A DNA stretch of 64,000 nt from Drosophila miranda (taxonomy: Eukaryota; Arthropoda; Insecta; Diptera; Drosophilidae), in the NCBI RefSeq assembly GCF_003369915.1, contig NC_046673.1, positions 7,300,001-7,364,000 on the forward strand. Reading direction: 5' to 3'. A program made the translations under genes and the position numbers. Positions 48,737 to 58,852 of this stretch are shown piece after piece. The notes under the pieces were generated by a model that was given only the letters and a program-made list of their open reading frames with translations, searched no databases and was not told the origin of the DNA. How positions within the stretch are numbered: position 1 is the stretch's first letter; each line of letters begins with the position of its first letter.

Positions 48737-49309
48737 TTAGTAGTGATGATCCAGACTATGGGGATCCAGACTCAGTTGGTGCTCCAGGTCCAGATGCTCC
48801 AGCTGCTCCAGCTGCTGGTGCTGGTGCTCGTGCTGGAGCTGGTGCTCGTGCTCCTGCTCGTGCTCCACTTGCTGCTCGAGGGCCTGGTGCTGGAGCTGGT
48901 GCAGCTCGTGCTCGTCGCGATCCTTGAACTCGTACAGGCTGCTGTAGCTGAAGGCTCCCTTGCCATGGTCGATGCCCGGCACCGGCTTGTGGTCCTCCTC
49001 GTAGTGGGAGTGCAGCTCACTGGCCTCCGCATACTCCTCCCCAGCATCGCTGCTGCCGTAGTCCGCCGGGAAGCTCTCCTCGCCGAGGTGATCGCCAAGG
49101 GCGCCCAGCTGGTCGTGCTCCGAGCTGGAGAACTCATGGGAGAAGTCCAGCTTGGACAGAGCCTCGCCTCCGGTGAGGCCGCCGGCGTAGTTGCCCAGCA
49201 GGCCAGCCGAGGGGACGCCCGAGGCGTAGTCCTCGCCAATGGGCGAGCACTGGGCGCCGGCCAAGAGATGGCCCAGCAAGAGCATCAGCTTCAGGCGGTA
49301 CGTGAACAT
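48737..49309 (-). CDS. Secreted His/Glu/Gln-rich protein, family unknown
   Basis: 190-residue single-exon protein on the minus strand. Translation should start at the ATG at 49309, because it gives a signal peptide (MFTYRLKLMLLLGHLLAGAQC, cut before SPIG); the 30 codons upstream of it look like leader. The middle is Gly/Ser/Glu-rich (GLLGNYAGGLTGGEALSKLDF, then acidic). The last 65 residues are an HELHQLQH / EHEQEHEHQLQHEHQ / EQLEHLDLEHQ array of His, Glu, Gln and Leu, ending in SLDHHY. Such clusters can bind metals or form a helical surface, but this is inference. Poly(A)-type AATAAA on the minus strand lies at 48625-48620. I do not recognise the family. Confidence 0.8.
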   Translation of the reverse strand: MFTYRLKLMLLLGHLLAGAQCSPIGEDYASGVPSAGLLGNYAGGLTGGEALSKLDFSHEFSSSEHDQLGALGDHLGEESFPADYGSSDAGEEYAEASELHSHYEEDHKPVPGIDHGKGAFSYSSLYEFKDRDEHELHQLQHQALEQQVEHEQEHEHQLQHEHQHQQLEQLEHLDLEHQLSLDPHSLDHHY

Positions 49310-49427
49310 ATTGTCTTTGATTGAGGATGGATTCCAGAAATCTGAATCTGAATCTCTGATAGTGGGGCTTAACCGACGCGGCGAAATGTTTCGAATCAAC
49401 TAATTTCTTTTGGCAAACTCTGTTTCA

Positions 49428-49434
49428 TTTTATA
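49428..49434 (-). promoter_or_regulatory. TATA box of the His-rich protein gene
   Basis: TATAAAA on the minus strand, 119 bp upstream of the ATG at 49309. Confidence 0.65.
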
Positions 49435-51965
49435 TGCTTCGGGCCTTGCCTTGCCACACACACACATGTGTACGTGCTGCATTTTCCTGCATTCTCCAAC
49501 CACAACAACAGCAAAAGCAACAACAACAGGCGCTGCAACATCAGCAGCTTCGCTTTGCTTTGCTTTTGTTTGGCTTGGCTTGAGTTGCTCCGTTTGGGCC
49601 ATGCCATCCAAAATGTTGCAACGGACATCTGCCTGCCTGGTGCCTGGTGCCTGCCTGCTGCCTGCCCCCTGGCGCTCGGCCCGTTCGGCTGGAGCTGATA
49701 ATTTGCTGCACTTACTCCGCATTACGTGGACGCTGACGCCGATGTCGATGCCGATGCCGACGTAGCCATTGAATAGCCTGTTGCTGCAATGGTGCGTATA
49801 CGTAATATTTTCGCATTTGCCTTTTTCGGCCATTAGTCTGAGGCTGTTCTCGGTGTAAACTTGTTGCGCAATCCACAATCACCCATCCCCCCTCCCTGCT
49901 ACCCTTCTATGTCCGCTATGCCTCTCTCTCTCTATCTATGGCGGATCTCAGGTGCCGATGCGGAAGCTCCCAAATTTTGGCACAAGTCCGTCAATTGGCC
50001 AACTAATTGAGTTTATCAACAATAGAATGGCAGGCTCAGCCGCAGCCACCAAACGCACACATTTTGACTTGTTGTCTCTGTCTTGGGGTCTCGGCCCAAA
50101 CAATGCACTAAGAGATCTTCATTGTGCAAAGCCCCCCCCCACAAATTGCACTTGCCAGCTGGCACATCATGAGCGAGACCAAACAAATGAAGTTCAAATA
50201 TGATTGGGGGAGTTGTACCCGCAGTTTGAATAGCCAGTTATCTATGCCATGCGGAATGTGTATAACATCTTGTCATCTGCTGAGAAATGTTACCCCTATA
50301 TACCTGTACTTTACTGATTCAAAAATTAATGATCCTGAGGATGCCGTTCTGTTTGGGCCTCGTGCTCATCCTGGAAACAGGCACGACCATCAAGAAGCCC
50401 TCAGGAGACATCGGAAGAGGTTTCTTTTCTGCTTTATAGCCGTACTACCGTGTAAGTCTTTCGCTGAGAGATATGACAGTTCGGGAAAGCAATTACAATA
50501 CCAGATACAATTAGCAGTTTAAGCCCGTGCCCTACAGCATTTTTTGTATATCTGCAACGTGTTTAGCTTCTTAGGTATTTCTATTTGTTTTTGCACTTTT
50601 ATTTCCTAAGCTAAACAAAAAATAACTTGCTGGATAGCTTTGTTCTTAAGGCTCTTTATCTAAATATAGGTAATTTCTTTATAAATAATGTACATTTTTT
50701 CGGCACTTAACCTGGTGTGCGTCACAGAGGCTCCCCAAAAAGATTTGGAGCAGTCGGAATTGATTTCGATTTCACGAGTCTATTGACTGCAATTAAAAGC
50801 CAAAAGCCTCGAGCCAACAGAGCGAACGAGTACGACTAGGCCCGATCGCTGACACACTCACCCAATCCACTAACCCAAACAGTAACCCATAACGGACACG
50901 AACGAATATCTGGCAAGATTGCAATAGGTAAAAAGCGAAGCAAAATAGCCAACGTTACATGCACAATAAGTATAACATCTGGCTGATTGTAGTTGCCGTC
51001 AATACTCGAACAATACTCGTGAAATGTGCGAATAATTTTCCGAAATAAAGACAATCAAAATCCACACGACGTTTGGGTGCTCTGACTTGAAATATAGTTC
51101 AAAAATACATTGCAGGAATACCTTTCTGCAATATAGTATAGGTCTTAACATTACGATTGAGAAAGACACTCAGAAATCATATCAGATCATTTTGGTGTAT
51201 GGTATGGATAGATTAGAAAGTAAAGATACCATTTAGTGCTCCAATGATCTAACTTTCAAATGGAATAAATTTGCGAAACTTTTTAGCTGCGATAAATTAT
51301 CGATAACGTACCGTGCACATGAACAATCATTTAGGGAAGATTAAGCCGTGAATCGGCCGATCAAATGCCCAGCTCCCGGCACTCTCACTCTCACTCACAC
51401 TCCTTTGGCTGTTGGCTCGCGTGACGGCACACGGCGGCAACAAAAGCAACATTAACATCCACGGCGGCATCGTTGGGAGCAGCAACAGCAACAGCAATTC
51501 CAGCTGGAGTGTGGGGCAGTGGGGCTCAAAAATTACAAATGTAATAGCCGCCGCAGATTGTGGTGCAGTGTGGTTGTACACCCACAATGGTGGGCCGAGT
51601 GGGGGAGTGGTAGCCGCAGTCGTAGTCGGTAATTGGGAGTCGGAGCAAAGCAGTTATTAGTTAGCTCGCATTTTGGCAGTAGCTGCATTTCCTAACGCAA
51701 AATATTTTACGAAAATTATGCGATTGCCAATGCCCTGCCCCTCTCCGCCAGGTGATCCTCCGCCGCCTGGTTGGGCAAGCGAATCGGGGCCCGCTTCTGG
51801 CAGCGTGGGCACGTGTACCGCTCACGCTCTCCGTATCGCTACTGGCACACGAAACTGGAGCGGCTGGTGCCATTCATCGTGAAAGAATCCAGAACGTGGA
51901 TATCTTTGAGGGCCATGAATATTAGATTTATTTCCGTAAATATTTTCTTAATTGGCCCTCATTTG
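49435..51965. other. Intergenic region before the lipase cluster
   Basis: No secure gene. A 36-codon ATG frame at 50329-50439 has a hydrophobic, signal-like start (MILRMPFCLGLVLILETG) but no clear promoter. A perfect TATCGATA (DRE) lies at 51298-51305. The last 180 bp resemble the sequence upstream of lipase 2, so they belong to the duplicated unit. Confidence 0.45.
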
Positions 51966-51973
51966 CATAAAAG
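51966..51973 (+). promoter_or_regulatory. TATA box of lipase 1 (shared with lipase 2)
   Basis: CATAAAAG lies 41 bp before the ATG, inside a stretch through to the ATG that is nearly identical in lipase 2 (TTTGCATAAAAGGGTGGCC; TCTCCTCACACAACCATGAC). The predicted leader is only about 10 nt. Confidence 0.65.
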
Positions 51974-52006
51974 GGTGGCCTCGGGCCGTGGTCTCCTCAC
52001 ACAACC

Positions 52007-53216
52007 ATGACATCTTTTATTCCGGTGCTGCTTCTTCTGGCTGTGGGTCTGGTCGTTGCTCCGTCCAGCGGTGATTCCAGGGAAAATCGTTCTCTGAAAG
52101 AGCTGGCAAAAAAGCTGCATAAACTGTTCAACAAGATCAAGCTGGGCTTACCCTTCTCAGCGCTCGGTTATATATGCAGCCAGCTCATTGACCAGGGCGC
52201 TGTTCTGCCATTGGATACACCGGACATGGCGCGCATGAGTTTCCTTCTGCGCACTGACGACTGCCAGAATGTCAGCATTCCGCTTACTGAGGCCGAGAGG
52301 CTGTGGGAGGCGCAGGGCTTCTACCAGGATCGGCCCACAGTCATCTACATTACGGGCTGGCTGACGAACATAAAAAGGTCGAACAGCGGGCCTGTTGCCA
52401 AGGCCTATAACTGCCGCAACGATACCAATTTCGTGGTAAGTAACTTTCATACCTTTACAACATGTAAACATGCGGACTAGCTACACCTAATTTGCATTTC
52501 TTTGCCAGGTGCTGGATGCAGACAACTTCATTGACACCCTCTACTCGTGGTCGGCCCTTAACACGGAGGTCATCGGGGCGTATTTGGCCGAGGCCCTGCT
52601 GAAGCTGGACAGATCCTATGTGAGCCGGAAAGTGCACTTGGTGGGACACAGCCTGGGGGCGCAGATTGCGGGATCGGCAGGCCGCAACTTCAAAAAGTTG
52701 TCTGGAGGAGCGACTCTGGCGCGGGTAACGGGCCTGGACCCGGCCAACCCCTGTTTCTACAAAGGCAAGGATCCGGAGGGCGTACGGAGAGGCGATGCAG
52801 CGTTCGTCGACATCATACACACGAATCCCGGAGTTCTGGGCACACCGAAGGTCGTGGGCGACGCTGATTTCTTTGTCCATGGAGATTCTCCATTTCAGAC
52901 CGGCTGCGGGAAGTTGACGGTCACAAAAGTCCCATGCTCGCACGAACGTGCCGTCGAATACTGGACTGAGACGGTGTATCGCACGAATAGAAATAGCTTC
53001 CTTGGCAAGCGCTGCGTTCGGGATACGGATCTCTCGGATGGACGCAATTGTAGGGATACCCGGACAGTCATGGGACACGATGCCAGTGACCGTGAGCATG
53101 GGCTCTTCTATGTGGATGCTAACAATGCAGAGCCGTTCGGCACAAATGCAAACCCGGAGGCCTACACCTCAAGCAATAGCCAGTGCGGAGCCTGTGAGGC
53201 CTTCCAGTGGCGTTAG
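52007..53216 (+). CDS. Secreted lipase 1 (pancreatic lipase / yolk-protein superfamily)
   Basis: Predicted extracellular lipase that hydrolyses neutral or phospho-lipid esters. Exons 52007-52435 and 52509-53216 (73-bp intron, phase 0 after NFV) give 378 residues. Signal peptide MTSFIPVLLLLAVGLVVAPSSG, then an amphipathic stretch, then the alpha/beta-hydrolase core. Nucleophile Ser191 in GHSLGA, Asp220 in TGLDPANPCF and His288 in CSHERAVEYW are all present, so unlike yolk proteins it should be active. Paired cysteines typical of the family follow (GCGKL, GKRCV, RNCRD, CGACE). It is first of three lipases in a row and closest to lipase 2. Length is at the short end of the family, with no C-terminal PLAT domain, as usual for insect members. 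Confidence 0.92.
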
Positions 53217-53233
53217 GCATCAAGTCAAACTGA

Positions 53234-53510
53234 TTATATCCGGCACTCAAAGAGTATAGGGGTATGTTATGCGTTTCCGACCCAATAAATTATATATACT
53301 AGTTATGTATATATATAGCCGCGTCCATATAACCCTGTTCGTTAGTCCGTCTTAATGAGCACCTAAATCTCAGAGACTATACGACAAAGAGCAACCTGTG
53401 ATATCTCCTCAGCCCCTACCTAATAAATCAAGTGAATTACCACATACTAGATTGCAGAATTTCGATAAGACCGGATCACTATTATAGCCAGACTGAAAAA
53501 ACAGAATAGA
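53234..53510 (+). mobile_element. Decayed DINE-1-like fragment downstream of lipase 1
   Basis: Colinear with the young copies though much diverged. A TTATATCCGGCACTCAAAG start matches TTATACCCGATACTCAAAA; GCGTTTCCGACCCAATAAA matches TCGTTTCCGACCCCATAAA; then TATATATA, GAGTCCGTC, CTCAGAGACTATA and ATTATAGCCAGA follow in the same order. The GTCC core is almost lost. It begins about 18 bp after the lipase stop. Confidence 0.65.
53284..53289 (+). terminator. Candidate poly(A) signal of lipase 1, transposon-derived
   Basis: AATAAA lies 68 bp after the stop. The matching position in the young DINE-1-like copies reads CATAAA, so one base change in the remnant created the signal. Use is inferred. 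Confidence 0.5.
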
Positions 53511-53524
53511 AGAAAACTTCTAGA

Positions 53525-53722
53525 ATGGTTTTGAGCATTTCTCAGTGTATACGATGTAGGTTTTTTCTCATTGTAGTTGCATTACTTTTAACGACCGTAG
53601 AGGGTTTTATTGTCGCAGGTGACAACGAAGGCAGCTGTAAACCAGTGCACAGTGGTTCGTTTTCCGAAAACTCGTTGCAAAGTTCGAATTATTCGAAGAA
53701 TTACACTTCAATTAAGTATTAG
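53525..53722 (+). CDS. Possible small secreted peptide (65 residues)
   Basis: ATG frame between lipases 1 and 2. A charged start followed by a hydrophobic core (CRFFLIVVALLLTTVEG) fits a signal peptide; the rest is a short Ser/Asn/Lys-rich chain with one cysteine. It starts directly after the DINE-1 remnant. There is no convincing TATA box and no family match I know. It may be a chance frame. Confidence 0.25.
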   Translation: MVLSISQCIRCRFFLIVVALLLTTVEGFIVAGDNEGSCKPVHSGSFSENSLQSSNYSKNYTSIKY

Positions 53723-54501
53723 GTATGCGTACATACGTTTAATCGTTGCTCAAAGCTAAGATTTCTGTTTCTGAAGCGTGTTGAACAGATCTTCGTTTTG
53801 GAGAAAAATTTGTATGCGTCTACCTACAAACATATATCACTCATATTCCTTGCTTTTTTACCCGTCTGTCGGTCTGTCCTAGTCCTGTTTGACGACGAGT
53901 ACTCATTCTCATACTCTCTTCTCCCTCACACACACTGTTCCTCGTTCAGTGTTCACCCCATGGCGGATGCGAGCGAGTTGTAACGGCTGGCATTGGTGTG
54001 GGAAGTGAGAGAGAGGCTACCACGACCTGTAAGATTCTAACCAAATAGGTTATTAATTGGAAAGAGGATAGACGAAGTGCAAGAATTAACATTAGAACAT
54101 AACTCACGGTCGTAGGTACTCTTTTCTCTCTTCTTTTACTTACAAAATAATTATTTAAAATATTTTCTCAATATTAGAAGGAGTATATTAGACGAAGCTA
54201 TACGGATTTTTATTGCTTAATGATTTCTATATAATTTTTTTAATGATTTAATTGCGTCCCTTTTGGGAGGCGTAGCTTAAAAGATGAAAATATTTTTTAA
54301 ATTTTTTATCGTGTTTTCAGAAAACCTGCCACTGTGCGCCGCAGATTGCGGCTGTACCGCTCCGCTCTCAGTATCGCTGGCAGCCCTGCAGGGACACGAA
54401 TCTAATAACTACAGAGAATCCATAAAGTGGATATCTTTAGGAGCCCTCAATATTAGATTAATATTAATTGCGCAAATTTTTGCTGGATTGGCCCACATTT
54501 G
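53723..54501. other. Intergenic DNA between lipases 1 and 2
   Basis: AT-rich. From about 54,330 it resembles the lipase 1 upstream region (TACCGCTC.CGCTCT, GTGGATATCTTT, CAATATTAGATT), showing that the tandem duplication included promoter DNA. Confidence 0.6.
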
Positions 54502-54510
54502 CATAAAAGG
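54502..54510 (+). promoter_or_regulatory. TATA box of lipase 2
   Basis: CATAAAAGG lies 41 bp before the ATG, the same spacing and context as in lipase 1. Confidence 0.65.
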
Positions 54511-54542
54511 GTGGCCAAGGGCTGAGGTCTCCTCACACAACC

Positions 54543-55896
54543 ATGACACCTTTCACTCCGGTGCTGCTTCTTCTGGCTCTGGGCCTGGCTGGTTCCAGTG
54601 AAAGTGAGACCCAGAAAGGACTGGACTTGGGAGCGCGGCTGGAACAGCTGCAGGATACGCTGCAGCAAGTGTTCGTTGGGCTTCCGCTGGGCATCACCTT
54701 CTCCCAGCTCAACAAGCTATGCAGCACAATCGTTGACCTAGGCCTTGTCCAGACAAAGATTATACCGGACATGTCGCGCATGAGTTTCCTTCTGCGCACT
54801 GACGACTGCCAGAATGTCAGCATTCCGCTTACTGAGGCCGAGAAGCTGTGGGAGGCGCCGGGCTTCTACCAGGATCGTCCCACAGTCATCTTCATTACGG
54901 GCTGGCGGACGAGCATTGCCGATTCGAACAGTGGACCAGCTGCCAAGGCCTATAACTGCCGCAACGACACCAATTTTGTGGTAAATTGACACTGACTATA
55001 TCCAAGTTCGTCCTAGATGACTGTACCTTTTGTTCCTGATAGTTCTTCCCCTCCCAAATGTTAACTACACTGTTTCAAAGTACTCCTCCACAGTACAATA
55101 TCCGATAGAGTCACAGCTAAGTAATTACTGATATCTAAAATGGACACTTGCCTTTCTTCACCAGTTGCTGGATGCAGCCGACTTCATCGACACCCTCTAC
55201 TCCTGGTCGGCCCTGAACACGGAGGCCATCGGGGCGTATGTGGCGGAGGCCTTGCTGAAGCTGGACAGATCCTATGTGATCCAGAAAGTGCACTTGGTGG
55301 GACACAGCCTGGGGGCGCAGATTGCAGGATCGGCAGGCCGGAACTTCAAAAAGTTGTCAGAGGGAGCGACTCTGGCGCGAGTGACGGGCCTGGACCCGGC
55401 CAATCCTTGTTTCTACGATGGCAACGATCTGGGGGGCGTACGGAGCGGCGATGCAACGTTCGTCGACATCATACACACGAATACCGGAGTTCTGGGCACA
55501 CCGAAGGTCGTGGGCGACGCTGACTTCTATGTCGAGGGACTGTTTGCGTTCAAGAGCGGCTGCGGGGCGTCGGTCAGCTGCTCGCACGACCGTGCCGTCA
55601 AGTACTATTCCGAGACGGTGTACCGCACCAACACAAATAACTTCCTTGGCAAGCGCTGCGATCGGTACGCGGATCTCTGGGATGGACGCAATTGTAAGGA
55701 TACCCGGACTGTCATGGGCTACGGCGCCAGTGCCCATGATCAGGGGCTCTTCTATGTGGATGCTAACGACGAAGAGCCGTTCGGCACAAATGCAAACCCC
55801 GATGCCTACACCGCAAGCAATAGCCAGTGCGGAGCCTGCGAGGACTCTAGTGGGGCTACGGATGGAGGGTGGACAGTCTCCTCCCCTAACCAATAA
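54543..55896 (+). CDS. Secreted lipase 2, tandem duplicate of lipase 1
   Basis: Exons 54543-54980 and 55165-55896 (184-bp intron at the same NFV position as lipase 1) give 389 residues. Signal peptide MTPFTPVLLLLALGLAG. Catalytic Ser194 (GHSLGA), Asp223 (TGLDPANPCF) and His287 (CSHDRAVKYY) are intact. It matches lipase 1 almost base for base in the block encoding MSFLLRTDDCQNVSIPLTEAE and around the nucleophile, but differs strongly in the residues just after the signal peptide and has a longer Ser/Thr-rich tail (DSSGATDGGWTVSSPNQ). Poly(A) signal AATAAA at 55925-55930. Substrate and tissue cannot be read from the sequence. Confidence 0.92.
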
Positions 55897-56931
55897 GCCT
55901 GCAATTTATATCTTCGATCCATTGAATAAATGTATTCGATTTGTACTTTTGTCGACTGGTCAAGGACTAGGACTAGGGGAAATTCCCCAGTGAATTCATA
56001 TCCATACCTGTGCATCATCCAAGCTCTTATGGGGGAGACCTCCTACCTCGTGACTCGCGTTGGGAATCGCAGAGAAGCCAGAATTAATTTTTTGGTGACG
56101 TATTTTTGGGCTTTGGTGCTTTGGAGGGGGGCTGGCTACCAGCGTCCAGGGCGTACCCACCGATAATTATCAGGTGCACGTCGACAGCATAACAATGGCT
56201 TGGGGATCGGGAACATCGAGTTGAGAACGGAGAATGGAGAATGTGAATCCGATGCGGGCAATGAGCAATGGGTCGGAAACGGGTCCGCATTAATATGGCG
56301 CTGTCGTCGTAACCAGCAGCAGGCAGTCGTTTGATGTCGTATACGTGAGACTTTGCCTATATTTTGATACACTCCCGGGGAGCAGACCTTGCCGGCTGGA
56401 TGAGGAAGTTTGCGTCTATTTATGGAGCTCCCAAGCGTGTGCGGGTCTAATCAGTTCGCTCTCGACCCTCGGTGCCGTTAGATCAGAGAGCAGTGGGATC
56501 ACTCTCGAACTCTTGTCATTGAGAATAGTCCGACGAAAGAGTGTTAGCCGTATCGGGTGGGTCTTGGCTTTATCGCTTGTTGTTCCTATGGCCGCTGATC
56601 CGAGTTTTGAGTTGGTTTGGAATTGAAATTTATGCAGATGAGTGTTGGGCATGCGACTGCAGGTTGCCACCACACTCTATCTCTGTCTCGAGATCTGCTT
56701 CTGATTTCGATTCCGATTCCGACTCTAGGCCCGGGCTCGGTTGCGTCTCTGGCTGCGGCAGTGGCAGCGGCAGCGGGGGGCGCCGGCAACCGATCGAGTC
56801 CGCGAATGAGTGTGATCGAAATGGAAACTAATTAAGTGACAAGTGCACCTTATCTGATTGCTGTGATGCGCATGAAACACACAACACATCGATATGGAAT
56901 TATATATAAGGTGATGCTAGGCTCCCTGGGC
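55897..56931. other. Intergenic DNA between lipases 2 and 3
   Basis: Lipase 2 3' end to about 55,950, then unique DNA with GATTCC repeats near 56708-56725. No exon seen. Confidence 0.55.
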
Positions 56932-56968
56932 TATAAATACTTTTGTCGAGCAGTTTCCGGCACTCAGT
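56932..56968 (+). promoter_or_regulatory. TATA box and TCAGT initiator of lipase 3
   Basis: TATAAAT at 56932-56938 and TCAGTG with A at 56966, giving a leader of about 25 nt to the first ATG. Confidence 0.7.
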
Positions 56969-56990
56969 GCGCGCTCAGCTCCCGTCCAGG

Positions 56991-58852
56991 ATGGGTAACC
57001 CAAGACGCATTCATGACCAGCATCAGGGCCACCATGGCCTGGCCAAGATGACAGGGCGACTACTGTTGATGGGACTGCTTGTGGTCCAGTTAGCCCGCCC
57101 AATTCAGTCCATTGAGTGGACCCTGCCCGATGTCATAGACTCGATTGGCTCCGTCAGCACGAGCATCATCGATCCCAGCCTCCTGCCCACTCCCCAGGGC
57201 CTGTTCGATGGCAGCAAGCAGTTGATTGCCGGCTACCCCTTTGAGTATGTCTCCAGCACTCTCAATTTCATATGTGAGTAGACGGCACCTCCAAGAGTGA
57301 GGCTTAAGTGAGAAATATGTTCGCGAATTGGCAGGTTCCCAGGCGCTGTCCTCACATAAAATCAAGTCCAAATTCACGCCGGACATCAATAGGATGAACT
57401 TCCAGCTCCAGGGCACCTGCACCAAGACCAACTATGCGCTTACCGACGCGGAATCCATGTGGAAGAGCCCGGAGTTTAATCCCAAGAAGAAGGTCGTCAT
57501 CTTGGCCACCGGCTGGACCACCACAGTGAATGGCTCCGACACCATAGATGTCCTGTCCCAGGCCTATAATTGTCGCGGTGATGTCAACTTTGTGGTAAGT
57601 TCGGGGACCTGGGCATTGACAGAGGGCGAAACGGATCAGTTTTCTTCCATGTCTGTGGATTTCGTGAACAAGTTCCAAAAGAGAAGCCCTCCCATGCAAA
57701 AATTGTATAAGAAGAAACCTGATCTGTTCGGTTAAGTCCCTACAACACTTCGTTTGCCTTCGCGTTGGACTTCTGTCAAGCACAGTTTATTCAAAAAAGT
57801 GACACGAAACCGAATAGATTCGGTGGGACTCGGTGGGGCGTGTCTCACACGATTGGACTCGGTGGGATTCGGTCGGTTCTGAGATTTGGTGGGACTCGGT
57901 TAGTTCGAATCCACGTCTCAGCTTTCTCATAACATCGAATCTTTCGCCCAAGACGGACCGAACAAAGCAGGTATCATCATTTTTACATCATTTCGGTTTT
58001 TTTTTCTCGCTCACTCTTCATTTGGCACGAAGGCAAAAAAAAGTTTGTGAGGGATCTCACTATATACCAGAAATCCACTCTCTACGAGCAGAGTAATGAG
58101 CAGAGTAAAATATATAAAGTACCCTATACTTTTAGGCTGTGGATGCGGCTCGGTTCGTGGACACCCTGTACACATGGTCGGCTTTCAACACGGAGGAGAT
58201 TGGCGAGAACATTGCCCATGGCCTGGTCCATTTGCTGGACCTGGTGCCGGTGGAAAACATTCATCTTATTGGCCACAGTCTGGGCGCTCACATTGTGGGC
58301 TCTGCGGGTCGCCATCTGCAACGTTTGACGGGCAAGACGATACCACGGATCACCGGCCTGGACCCGGCCAAGCCATGCTTCAACGAGGGCGAGATTCTTT
58401 CAGGCCTGCTGCGCGGCGATGCCACCTTCATCGACGTGATACACAGCAACCCGGGGGTGCTGGGCAAGAAGGATCCGCTGGGGGACGCCGACTTCTATCC
58501 GGGCGGCATCCATCCGTTGCCCGAGGGCTGCTACTCGGTGGTCTGTGCCCATGCCCGCGCCTGGCAGTACTACGCGGAGTCCGTCTTTCCCGGCAACGAG
58601 CATAACTTCATGGCCACGCGATGCAACTCAATGCAGCGGCTGCGAGATCTCCGCTGCCCGGGCATCGAGCACCCCATGGGTTACGCCGCGCCGACCACCA
58701 TCCGGGGCAACTACTTCCTGGAGGTCAGCGGCACATCCCCGTACGGCAAGCATAGCAACATCGTGCGCTCGATGAGTCATGAGCATTGCGGCATCTGTCC
58801 CAATGGGTCGGACTCGACCGCTACCCCGACCTCGACTCCGAGCCAGTCCTAA
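56991..58852 (+). CDS. Secreted lipase 3 (pancreatic lipase superfamily), three exons
   Basis: Exons 56991-57273, 57335-57594 and 58136-58852 (introns of 61 and 541 bp) give 419 residues. The second intron is at the same NFV position as the single intron of lipases 1 and 2; the first is extra. Two in-frame starts exist. The first ATG (56991) adds a His/Gln/Arg-rich 19-residue leader; the second (57048) begins directly at the signal peptide MTGRLLLMGLLVVQLARPIQS and would give 400 residues. The catalytic triad is Ser229 (GHSLGA), Asp257 (TGLDPAKPCF) and His320 (CAHARAWQYY) in the long form. The C-terminus is Ser/Thr/Pro-rich after the family CGICP motif. It is clearly more distant from lipases 1 and 2 than they are from each other. 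Confidence 0.9.
57818..57905. repeat. Short GGTGGGACTCGGT-type repeats in lipase 3 intron 2
   Basis: Four to five imperfect copies of GGTGGGA(C/T)TCGGT interrupted by unrelated bases. Confidence 0.6.

Noticed and set aside
51412-51660. 82-codon Gly/Ser/Asn-rich frame
   Set aside because: No ATG start, no signal peptide, and CAACAG-type repeats explain the composition.
54284-54601. 105-codon frame upstream of and overlapping lipase 2
   Set aside because: It spans the duplicated promoter region and overlaps the lipase start in another frame.
57895-57925. GTTCGAATCC, like a tRNA B box
   Set aside because: No A box at the right distance and no cloverleaf could be formed; it lies in a lipase intron repeat.
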